Part shown: positions 7,540-13,899 of the stretch, piece after piece | How positions within the stretch are numbered: the stretch's first letter is position 1 | How the letters are laid out: every line of letters starts with the position of its first letter | Source: Pontiellaceae bacterium | GTDB lineage: Bacteria > Verrucomicrobiota > Kiritimatiellia > Kiritimatiellales > Tichowtungiaceae | Direction of reading: 5' to 3' | Assembly: GCA_029934215.1 (NCBI GenBank) | Contig: JAOZMR010000020.1 | Coordinates: 1-18,244, forward strand | Length of the DNA stretch: 18,244 bases | Notes under the pieces: generated by a model | Databases searched by the model: none | Seen by the model: the letters and a program-made list of their open reading frames with translations, nothing else | What the model was told of the DNA's origin: nothing | Program-made: the position numbers and the translations under genes

Positions 7540-8174
7540 TTCATCTCGAAAACATAACCGTTCGTGCCGGACAATTTGAGTTGGCGAATGTATCGCTCGA
7601 ACTACCGAGCGGATCGTACGGCGCACTCATGGGGCGCACCGGTTGCGGGAAAACCACCTTGCTCGAAGCCATCATCGGACTCAAACCCGTTCAACGCGGA
7701 ACCCTTTGGATCGGCGGGCAGGATGTGACGCGCCGAAAACCCGCCGCACGCGGCATCGGTTACGTTCCGCAAGACGGCGCACTCTTCTCCACCATGACCG
7801 TACGCGAACAACTCGCCTTCGCCCTCGAAATCCGCCGCCAGCCAAAAGACAAAATCCAGCAACGAGTCAACGAACTCTCCGACTGGCTCGGAATCGACGC
7901 ACTCCTCGAACGTCACCCCTTCGGACTCAGCGGCGGCGAGCGGCAACGGGTCGCACTCGGACGCGCGCTATCATTCCGCCCCGAGATTCTCCTCCTCGAC
8001 GAACCACTAAGCGCGGTTGACGAAGAGACGCGCGACGAGATGTACGAACTGCTTCGCCGCGTACAAAATGAAACCAGCGTCACCATCTTGCACGTCACCC
8101 ATAACTCGGAAGAAGCGCGCGAATTGGCGGACACTGTTTTCGTATTGAGAGACGGGCAAATCACGGAGGAATGA
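7536..8174 (+). CDS. ABC transporter ATP-binding protein, ModC type without TOBE domain
   Basis: This 212-residue ATPase has all catalytic motifs: Walker A GRTGCGKTT (33-41), Q-loop YVPQDGALF (77-85), signature LSGGERQRVALGRALS (131-146), Walker B ILLLDEPLSAVD (151-162) and H-loop LHVTHN (185-190). ModC and CysA proteins are usually about 350 residues with a C-terminal TOBE/Mop oxyanion-binding domain; here the protein ends right after the nucleotide-binding domain, so such regulation is absent. The ATG at 7536 overlaps the permease stop in ATGA, and AAAGGA lies a few bases upstream. An upstream extension of the open frame to 6954 is only a shadow of the permease gene. It energises the importer formed with the two-domain binding protein. 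Confidence 0.92.
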   Translation: MIHLENITVRAGQFELANVSLELPSGSYGALMGRTGCGKTTLLEAIIGLKPVQRGTLWIGGQDVTRRKPAARGIGYVPQDGALFSTMTVREQLAFALEIRRQPKDKIQQRVNELSDWLGIDALLERHPFGLSGGERQRVALGRALSFRPEILLLDEPLSAVDEETRDEMYELLRRVQNETSVTILHVTHNSEEARELADTVFVLRDGQITEE

Positions 8175-8210
8175 CCGCGAAGACCCTAAGAAAAGATACG
8201 ACATGAGGGG

Positions 8211-8225
8211 TTCCAAGCATTGGAA
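8211..8225. repeat. 15-bp palindrome TTCCAA-GCA-TTGGAA
   Basis: This is an exact copy of the dispersed palindrome, 36 bases after the transporter operon. It is followed by TAGGTAGGT; the near-match copy at 13099 is also followed by GGTAGGT, so this copy may be part of a slightly larger repeat. Confidence 0.85.
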
Positions 8226-8242
8226 TAGGTAGGTCAAATCAA

Positions 8243-8262
8243 GCGAGTTCAGTGTTACTCGC
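8243..8262. terminator. Weak hairpin after the ABC operon
   Basis: GCGAGT and ACTCGC form a 6-bp stem with an 8-base loop, followed by GGGGTTTC rather than a clean T-run. It could end the transporter operon, but the support is slight. Confidence 0.3.
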
Positions 8263-8318
8263 GGGGTTTCGCAGGCGACTACTTTTTATGTAGATGCGTC
8301 GCGATCGGACATGTCTCT

Positions 8319-8346
8319 TTGGCAAAAAAACCAACAAATGTATAAT
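8319..8346 (+). promoter_or_regulatory. Sigma70-type promoter of trpB
   Basis: TTGGCA (8319-8324) and TATAAT (8341-8346) are separated by 16 bases, near the housekeeping consensus. Transcription would begin near 8353, leaving a leader of about 137 bases before the trpB start. Confidence 0.7.
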
Positions 8347-8356
8347 TGATGTATTT

Positions 8357-8388
8357 GCAGGGTTTTAGAGAAAAAATCTGCGTTTTTT
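8357..8388 (+). terminator. Hairpin with T-run at the start of the trpB leader
   Basis: GCAGG pairs with TCTGC (one G-T wobble) and TTTT with AAAA across one mismatch, giving a stem closed by an A/G-rich loop and followed by GTTTTTT. It begins within about five bases of the predicted transcription start, so it could be an early attenuator or a stabilising 5' stem. The stem is AT-rich and its strength is modest. Confidence 0.4.
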
Positions 8389-8489
8389 CACTTTTGTTCT
8401 TCTGGGTTAAACCCTCGCTTGCCTCTGAGGTTGTTCTTGGCTACACTTCCGCCTTTCCGTTTTCCATTAAACTATAAGGATTGTGACCG

Positions 8490-9704
8490 ATGAATAAAGA
8501 TTACAGCTCATATATCGATAATACCCCCAACGCAGAAGGTAACTTTGGAGACTACGGCGGCGCGTACCTTCCGCCGCAACTTGTAGGTCCCATGAAGGAG
8601 ATCCACGAGGCGTATCTTAAGATTAGCCAGTCCGCAGATTTCATCAATGAACTGCGCGAAATTCGTAAGCATTATCAGGGACGCCCGACCCCGACCTATC
8701 ATGCTAAACGCTTGTCAGAAATGTGCGGCGGCGCTGAGATTTATCTCAAGCGCGAGGATCTGAATCATACAGGCGCACATAAACTCAACCATTGTATGGG
8801 TGAAGGTTTGCTTGCTAAAACGATGGGGAAAAAGAAGCTTATTGCTGAAACGGGGGCGGGGCAACATGGCGTTGCTCTTGCCACTGCCGCTGCTTATTTT
8901 GGCCTCGAGTGTGAAATCCATATGGGCGAAGTCGATATCGTAAAAGAGCATCCAAATGTGATTCGTATGAAGCTGCTGGGGGCCAAAGTTGTCCCTGTTT
9001 CTTTCGGTCTCAAAACACTGAAGGAAGCGGTTGATTCCGCTTTTCAGGCGTATCTCGTTGATCCTGAAACCTCAATCTATTGTATCGGTTCCGTCGTTGG
9101 ACCGCATCCATTCCCGATGATGGTGCGCGATTTTCAGCGTGTTGTCGGAATCGAGGCGCGTGAGCAGTTCCAGGAGATGACTGGGAATCTGCCTGATGTT
9201 ATTACCGCCTGCGTCGGCGGCGGCTCGAATGCGATGGGGCTTTTCTCTGCTTTTCTCAACGATTCATGCGAGATCTGGGGTGTTGAGCCCATGGGACGCG
9301 GGCCCGATATGGGGGATCATGCAGCGACGATGACGTATGGTATGCCTGGTATCATTCACGGGTTTAAATGCTACCTTTTGCAAGACGAAAAAGGCGAACC
9401 CGCGCCCGTCTATTCTATTGCCAGCGGGCTCGATTATCCAGGCATTGGTCCCGAACACAGCCACCTCAAGGATGAAGGCCGCATTCAGTATACCTCCGCA
9501 GACGATACAGAGACCTTGGACGCGTTCTATAAGTTGAGCCGGCAAGAGGGTATCATTCCTGCGCTTGAAAGCGCGCACGCCGTCGCTTTCGCTATGAAAA
9601 AAGCGAAGGAAATGGGACACGGAAGCATTCTTATCAATCTCTCCGGTCGCGGCGATAAGGACCTCGACTTCGTCGCCGAAAACCACGGGTTCAGACCAGA
9701 ATAG
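8490..9704 (+). CDS. trpB: Tryptophan synthase beta chain, stand-alone
   Basis: This 404-residue PLP enzyme condenses indole with L-serine to give tryptophan. The cofactor lysine is K98 in HTGAHKLNH, the catalytic glutamate E120 in LIAETGAGQHG, and the phosphate-binding loop GGGSNA at 243-248. GPEHSHLKDEG and the terminal LSGRGDKD are also present. Length fits the main TrpB1 class. The PLP segment reads HKLNHCMGEGLLAK where common TrpA-partnered forms read HKINN, suggesting a separate TrpB subgroup. AAGGA lies nine bases before the ATG. No trpA or other trp gene is adjacent: the upstream neighbour is a transporter and the downstream neighbour is convergent. It may use free indole or pair with a TrpA encoded elsewhere. 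A strong promoter and a leader hairpin lie upstream. Confidence 0.95.
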   Translation: MNKDYSSYIDNTPNAEGNFGDYGGAYLPPQLVGPMKEIHEAYLKISQSADFINELREIRKHYQGRPTPTYHAKRLSEMCGGAEIYLKREDLNHTGAHKLNHCMGEGLLAKTMGKKKLIAETGAGQHGVALATAAAYFGLECEIHMGEVDIVKEHPNVIRMKLLGAKVVPVSFGLKTLKEAVDSAFQAYLVDPETSIYCIGSVVGPHPFPMMVRDFQRVVGIEAREQFQEMTGNLPDVITACVGGGSNAMGLFSAFLNDSCEIWGVEPMGRGPDMGDHAATMTYGMPGIIHGFKCYLLQDEKGEPAPVYSIASGLDYPGIGPEHSHLKDEGRIQYTSADDTETLDAFYKLSRQEGIIPALESAHAVAFAMKKAKEMGHGSILINLSGRGDKDLDFVAENHGFRPE

Positions 9705-9727
9705 GAGTTGTTCCTGTTGCGACGGAA

Positions 9728-9784
9728 AACGTAGCGCAAGCGTCTTGCTTGCTGTTCTTGCGAGCGAGACATTTGCGCTACGTT
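9728..9784. repeat. Long imperfect hairpin between convergent genes (REP-like or bidirectional terminator)
   Basis: The outer arms ACGTAGCGCAA (9729-9739) and TTGCGCTACGT (9773-9783) are perfect complements, with one further A-T pair outside. The inner arms GTCTTGCTTGC and GCGAGCGAGAC pair with two G-T wobbles around a TGTTCTT loop. The only interruption is a small 2x2 internal loop. It sits between the convergent trpB and cotransporter genes. There is no T-run on either side, so it resembles dispersed REP-type palindromes more than a standard intrinsic terminator, though it may act as one. Confidence 0.7.
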
Positions 9785-9823
9785 AAACGTACTCCACGAT
9801 TCGCTTTTGAATCGTTGTATCTG

Positions 9824-11536
9824 TTATTTTTCGCCGGCGATGACTTCGGCGATGTTGAGCGCGTGGTCTTTCATGCGGCGGTAGAAGTTGAGTATGTCGG
9901 TGTAGGCGATGCTGAAGTATGGTGAGCCTTCTTCTTTTTGGAGTTGCGCAATGTGTTCGCGGCGTATCTCTTTCATGAGTTCGCTAATGGCCGTGCCTTC
10001 GGTGACTGCCCATGTTAGTAGATCCGGATTTTCGGTTTTCACATGTTCGTTCACTTTTTTGATGTAGTCCGCAACTCGGTTGTGGAGGGTGAGTAGAGGG
10101 TTGAGGGCGGCATCGTCTATCTTGTATTCAACTTTCTTTACGCCTTTGAGGACGTTGGCGACGTAGTCGCTTAGGCTTTCATATTCATCAGCAATGCGCA
10201 TTTGCATGTGTGCTTGTGTGGTGATGTCGAAGGGAACTTGCCCTGAGACCATGTGGCTGAGGAATAGGAATATCTCTTTTTGAACGTTGTCGAGAATCTC
10301 TTCGCGATGGAAGATCTTCTGTTCGAGTTTCTCGTCGGATTTTCCGGATTCTAGAACAGAACCGAGCTGTTCTATCATTGTGTCAACACTGTCCGCCATG
10401 AAGTTGAGCTGTCCCTGGGATTGAACGATCCCGATCGATGGGGTGTCGAGCATGCGTACATCGAGGTATGTGAGATGACTGATTTCTTGCGTGTCTTTTT
10501 CTGGAACCATTCTGGTGACTAGTTTGCCCAGGAGCCCAGCGAAAGGAAGGAAGACAATCACGTTTGTTACGTTGAAGGTCGTGTGGGTTAGAGCAATACC
10601 GGCTGTAACGATGACGCCAAATTGGGTTTCGTCCATTGTATCGATGCAGATATCCATTGGATTGAATCCGGTTCTTGCTGCGATAAGAGCGGAAAGAGCT
10701 TTGATGGCGAACGGGAAAAGGGCGATGAACCACGCGGTTCCTAGAAGGTTGAAGAGAACGTGGGCGTAGGCTGCGCGTTTCGCGGTGGTTGTGGTTCCGA
10801 GCGAGGCGAGCCAGGCGGTGATGGTGGTTCCAATGTTTTCGCCCATTACGAGTGCGGCGGCGGTTTGGAATTCGATCACGCCGGTTGCCGCGAGCCCGAT
10901 GGTAATCCCTAGCGTGGCGGAGGAGGACTGCACGATCATGGTGAGAATCATCCCGACGGCGGCGCATTTGATGATGTCTGCATAGATCTGGAAGAGACCG
11001 CTGTCCATATGGATATGGAACGCTTGGAACCAGGCGTTGAATTCGTCGAGACCTCGAAGCGGTTTGAATCCGTTTTTCATCAGTTCGAGACCGAAGAAAA
11101 CCATTCCAATTCCCATAATCGTCATACCGATGTAGCGCAGACGATCTTTTTTGGAGAAGAGGAAAAAGAATGCGGCGATTCCAAGGATTGGAAGACCGTA
11201 TTTACCGATTTTGAGAACAAGAATCCAGCCGGTGATTGTGGTTCCGATGTTCGCGCCAAAGATCACGCCGATCGCTTGCATCAACGTCATAATGCCGGAA
11301 TTGACAAATCCGACCACCATCACAGTCGTCACAGAGCTCGATTGAACCAGACAGGTGACAACTATGCCGACGATCACCGCCATCACGCGGTTGTTTGTGA
11401 CTGCGCTAATGATTTTACGCAATCGGTCGCCCGCGACGGCCTGCAAACCTTCGGACATATGTTTCATGCCCAATAGAAAAACACCTAAGCCACCGATCAC
11501 CTGCGATGCAATTTTAAAAAATAAAGCGACGTCCAT
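9824..11536 (-). CDS. Na+/phosphate cotransporter with C-terminal PhoU-like domain
   Basis: This 570-residue sodium-dependent phosphate transporter of the NptA/YjbB (PNaS) family acts in the inner membrane. Two inverted halves each carry the QSSS signature: CLVQSSSVTTVMVVG near residue 65 and IVQSSSATLGITIG near residue 203. GANIGTTITGW and GENIGTTITAW follow them. After the last helix (about 335) comes a helical soluble domain to the C-terminus with ERKID-type heptads, resembling PhoU. ATG 11536 follows AGGAGA by about nine bases. It is divergent from the porin and close to phoB-phoR, and the gap upstream holds an 11-bp repeat array that could be a PhoB-like operator. No Pst ABC genes appear in the window, so this may be a main phosphate route. 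An exact dispersed palindrome lies inside the gene at 11179. Confidence 0.92.
   Translation of the reverse strand: MDVALFFKIASQVIGGLGVFLLGMKHMSEGLQAVAGDRLRKIISAVTNNRVMAVIVGIVVTCLVQSSSVTTVMVVGFVNSGIMTLMQAIGVIFGANIGTTITGWILVLKIGKYGLPILGIAAFFFLFSKKDRLRYIGMTIMGIGMVFFGLELMKNGFKPLRGLDEFNAWFQAFHIHMDSGLFQIYADIIKCAAVGMILTMIVQSSSATLGITIGLAATGVIEFQTAAALVMGENIGTTITAWLASLGTTTTAKRAAYAHVLFNLLGTAWFIALFPFAIKALSALIAARTGFNPMDICIDTMDETQFGVIVTAGIALTHTTFNVTNVIVFLPFAGLLGKLVTRMVPEKDTQEISHLTYLDVRMLDTPSIGIVQSQGQLNFMADSVDTMIEQLGSVLESGKSDEKLEQKIFHREEILDNVQKEIFLFLSHMVSGQVPFDITTQAHMQMRIADEYESLSDYVANVLKGVKKVEYKIDDAALNPLLTLHNRVADYIKKVNEHVKTENPDLLTWAVTEGTAISELMKEIRREHIAQLQKEEGSPYFSIAYTDILNFYRRMKDHALNIAEVIAGEK
11179..11193. 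repeat. 15-bp palindrome TTCCAA-GGA-TTGGAA inside the cotransporter gene
   Basis: This exact copy encodes, on the minus strand, part of G-L-P-I-L-G-I between transmembrane segments. Confidence 0.85.
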
Positions 11537-11580
11537 AACTCATCTCTCCTGTTTTGCGTTTGATTTAAAAACAGGCGGAC

Positions 11581-11607
11581 TTTATCGGTCGAACCTCCAT
11601 TAGTCAA
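11581..11607 (-). promoter_or_regulatory. Candidate promoter of the Na+/phosphate cotransporter
   Basis: On the minus strand TTGACT (11607-11602) and GATAAA (11586-11581) are 15 bases apart. The -35 element overlaps the first unit of the 11-bp repeat array, so a protein bound there could affect this promoter directly. The spacing is short of the ideal. Confidence 0.4.
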
Positions 11608-11643
11608 ATCCTAGCTAACCGCTAATGAAAATCTAACAGAGAT
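11600..11643 (+). promoter_or_regulatory. Array of four 11-bp direct repeats, candidate PhoB-like operator
   Basis: Four consecutive 11-base units read TTAGTCAAATC, CTAGCTAACCG, CTAATGAAAAT and CTAACAGAGAT. The units share (C/T)TA at the start, and an A-rich second half is seen best in units 1, 3 and 4. PhoB-family regulators bind 11-bp direct repeats; the E. coli unit is CTGTCATAAAT, and the last unit matches it at seven of eleven positions. The array lies between the divergent phosphate cotransporter and porin genes, with phoB-phoR downstream of the porin. The operator role is inference. Confidence 0.5.
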
Positions 11644-11765
11644 GGAATAGATTGATTGCTCGTTTATGAACCGCAGGCCCAGCTGTGATTTGTATGAAAT
11701 GGGCTCAGATCCGAAAGAATGTCTTTTGGATGAGTTCGAAACTAGAATCAGGAGAAACACATAGT

Positions 11766-12968
11766 ATGAAGATAAAATGGATTACACTCACCGCACTATT
11801 TGCGGTAGCAATCAACGCACAGGCGGCGAATCCCGATTTGACCGCTTTACAACAACAGCTCAATGAACTGTCCGCAAAAATTGCGCAGCTCGAAGCAGAG
11901 GCTGCTCAGAAAACTGTAGCACCCGCCGAAATGGTGGCTCGCATCGAAGAGCTAGAAAAGAAACCCGCTGTTCCGCAGTGGGCGCTCAATACAAAAATTA
12001 AAGGCGACTTCCGCTATCGGTATGAAAACCGAGAGGATAATGACGCGAATGCAAAAGATCGTCAACGAGTTCGTCTCCGGATTGGTGCATATGGGAAAGT
12101 AAATGATTCTGTAGATTACGGTGTTCGGTTTGTTGCTGGTGGTGGTGCAACTTCTGGAAACGATACGTTGGGTGATGGTTTTGATTCAACGGCAGCGAAG
12201 TTTGATCTCTATTATGTTGATATTCATCCAGAGCAAATCAATGGCACACATGTGATTCTTGGTAAAATGAAAAAACCATGGTTGGGTCGCACGGGTCTCG
12301 TTTGGGATGGTGATCTAAACCCTGAAGGTATTGCCGTGACGTATTCTACAGAGCTTAATGAAAATATGACCTTGCATGCAAATGCTGGAGCTTTTGTTGT
12401 TCAAGATGAAGAAGTTGATAAGACGGGGAGTGGAAGTAATGCTCGACTTCAGTCGGGACAGATTGCTTTGGATATGAAGGTCGGCGATGCAAAAGTTCAG
12501 GTTGGAGTCAGCGACTACTGGTTTGAAAATGTTGAAAGCCTTCTTCCTGTTGGTGGAAAAAACAAAAACAACACGGCAGGTGGCGGATTCAATATCGTAG
12601 AAGGGTTTGGTTCTGTAAGCACGAAAGCTGGAAATCTTCCGGTTAAGATCTACGGACAAATCGCTCAAAATACGGAAGCCGTTACTAGCGATGACACTGC
12701 ATTTCTCCTCGGCTTTAAGTTGGGAAAAGCAAAGAAGCCCAGTTCATGGGAGTTGGGTTATAACTATCGTGAAGTTGGAAAAGACGCAGTTGTTGGTGCT
12801 TTTAACGATTCCGATTTTAATGATGGAAACACTGATTCTCGCGGACACAAGTTCGGCGCGAAATATCAGATTGCTAAAAACTGGCAAGCGGGTGCCGCTT
12901 ATCTGATGACTGAAGGTTCCGCAAAAGATGTGGACACGCTACAGCTCGATCTAAAATTCAAGTTCTAG
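11766..12968 (+). CDS. Outer-membrane porin with N-terminal coiled coil
   Basis: This 400-residue protein begins with a signal peptide (MKIKWITLTALFAVAINAQA). A coiled coil follows at about 24-65 (LTALQQQLNELSAKIAQLEAE, then MVARIEELEKK), and then a beta-barrel of alternating strands, starting KIKGDFRYRYENRE and ending in LQLDLKFKF with a terminal Phe, typical of outer-membrane barrels. It resembles putative porins of the Porin_5 or phosphate-selective O/P type; some N-terminal coiled coils in such porins contact peptidoglycan. GGAG lies 11 bases before ATG 11766; the open frame upstream to 11685 is not part of the gene. It is divergent from the Na+/phosphate cotransporter, upstream of phoB-phoR, and followed by a strong terminator. 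Phosphate uptake across the outer membrane is inferred from context only. Confidence 0.85.
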   Translation: MKIKWITLTALFAVAINAQAANPDLTALQQQLNELSAKIAQLEAEAAQKTVAPAEMVARIEELEKKPAVPQWALNTKIKGDFRYRYENREDNDANAKDRQRVRLRIGAYGKVNDSVDYGVRFVAGGGATSGNDTLGDGFDSTAAKFDLYYVDIHPEQINGTHVILGKMKKPWLGRTGLVWDGDLNPEGIAVTYSTELNENMTLHANAGAFVVQDEEVDKTGSGSNARLQSGQIALDMKVGDAKVQVGVSDYWFENVESLLPVGGKNKNNTAGGGFNIVEGFGSVSTKAGNLPVKIYGQIAQNTEAVTSDDTAFLLGFKLGKAKKPSSWELGYNYREVGKDAVVGAFNDSDFNDGNTDSRGHKFGAKYQIAKNWQAGAAYLMTEGSAKDVDTLQLDLKFKF

Positions 12969-13011
12969 ACACTTGATTACTGCCGCCGATCCATGCGAGT
13001 GGATCATCTGC

Positions 13012-13046
13012 AGGCCTCCGGTTTTCCGGAGGCCTCTTTGTTTGTT
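13012..13046 (+). terminator. Intrinsic terminator after the porin gene
   Basis: AGGCCTCCGG (13012-13021) pairs perfectly with CCGGAGGCCT (13026-13035) around a TTTT loop, followed by CTTTGTTTGTT. It ends porin transcription 44 bases after the stop and separates it from phoB. Confidence 0.85.
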
Positions 13047-13059
13047 CCAAGGGTTGGAA
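13045..13059. repeat. 15-bp palindrome TTCCAA-GGG-TTGGAA
   Basis: This is an exact copy of the dispersed palindrome, directly after the porin terminator. A one-mismatch copy lies 39 bases downstream. Confidence 0.85.
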
Positions 13060-13098
13060 ATATGGATGAAAGCAGTATACTAACAAGACGCTCATCGT

Positions 13099-13113
13099 TT
13101 CCTAATATTGGAA
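13099..13113. repeat. Near-match palindrome TTCCTA-ATA-TTGGAA
   Basis: Eleven of twelve conserved positions match the dispersed palindrome. It is followed by CGGTAGGT, like the copy at 8211, and lies about 75 bases upstream of the phoB start. Confidence 0.6.
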
Positions 13114-13188
13114 CGGTAGGTTGGTGCGCAAGTCGAATCCGTAATCTGTTCGTTAGATTGTCTATGTATGCGTAGAATGGTGAAAAAC

Positions 13189-13878
13189 ATGAAAAGTCGA
13201 ATTCTAATTATTGAGGATGAAGAGGATATTCGCGAACTCGTTCGCTATAACCTTGAGCGCGAAGGTTTCTGTGTTGCGGAGGCGGAGTCGGGTGAGGAGG
13301 GTCTGAAAAAAATCTCGAAAAAAATACCGGACCTGATTTTGCTCGATTTGATGCTTCCCGGAAAAGATGGGATGCAGATTTGTCGGGAACTTAAACAAGA
13401 TGAGGATACGAGAGGCATTCCGATTGTTATGATGACTGCTCGCGGCGAGGAGAGCGATATTGTCGCCGGCCTCGAGCTGGGCGCCGAAGATTATATTGTT
13501 AAACCGTTCAGCCCCAAAGTGTTGATGGCGCGAGTGAAGACCGTGTTGCGTCGTCGTGCTTCGCCCGAACCAGCCGATGAAGCGGTGCTCACGATTGGCG
13601 ATCTAATGATCCATCCGGGGCGCCATCAAGTTACCGTGAAAGGGAAGCCCGTGGATCTGACAGCTACGGAGTTCGGTGTTTTGCATTTACTGGCTCGTCG
13701 TCCGGGTTGGGTGTTTACACGGTACCAGATTGTCGATGCGGTGCATGGTGAAGATTATCCTGTTACCGAGCGGTCGGTGGATGTGCAGATTGTTGGCTTG
13801 CGTAAAAAGCTGAAAAGTGCGGGGAAGATGGTTGAGACTGTGCGCGGTATTGGGTATCGCTTTGGAGAAATGTATTAA
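13189..13878 (+). CDS. phoB: Response regulator, PhoB type
   Basis: This 229-residue two-component response regulator of the OmpR/PhoB family has a receiver domain with acidic pocket EDEED (9-13), phosphoacceptor D53 in LILLDLMLP, Thr in VMMTARG and Lys in EDYIVKPF. The C-terminal winged helix has TATEFGVLHLLARRPGWVFTR and VDVQIVGLRKKL, ending in VETVRGIGYRF. ATG 13189 gives the usual PhoB N-terminus MKSRILIIEDE; the frame is open to 13168 with ATGs at 13168 and 13177 but no ribosome site. It is followed 21 bases later by its likely kinase. The neighbouring cotransporter with PhoU-like tail and porin favour phosphate as the signal. PhoP-like or other OmpR subfamilies remain possible, so the symbol rests on sequence plus context. 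Confidence 0.88.
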   Translation: MKSRILIIEDEEDIRELVRYNLEREGFCVAEAESGEEGLKKISKKIPDLILLDLMLPGKDGMQICRELKQDEDTRGIPIVMMTARGEESDIVAGLELGAEDYIVKPFSPKVLMARVKTVLRRRASPEPADEAVLTIGDLMIHPGRHQVTVKGKPVDLTATEFGVLHLLARRPGWVFTRYQIVDAVHGEDYPVTERSVDVQIVGLRKKLKSAGKMVETVRGIGYRFGEMY

Positions 13879-13899
13879 GTGGAGTGTTGAGAATATTAT

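Larger units (their letters stand above)
8175..8489. other. Intergenic region between ABC operon and trpB
   Basis: The 315-base gap holds one exact TTCCAA-N3-TTGGAA palindrome, a small GCGAGT/ACTCGC hairpin, a sigma70-type promoter for trpB, and a hairpin with T-run in the trpB leader. These are listed separately. No convincing gene lies here. Confidence 0.7.

Noticed and set aside
8349..8477. 42-codon open frame in the trpB leader, resembling a signal-like leader peptide
   Set aside because: Its ATG overlaps the region just after TATAAT, upstream of the predicted transcription start, with no ribosome site, and it has a single Trp codon. It is unlikely to be a trp attenuator peptide.
13146..13168. 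Pho-box-like CTGTT...TTGTC upstream of phoB
   Set aside because: The two half-sites are 12 bases apart, not 11, and match the consensus weakly.
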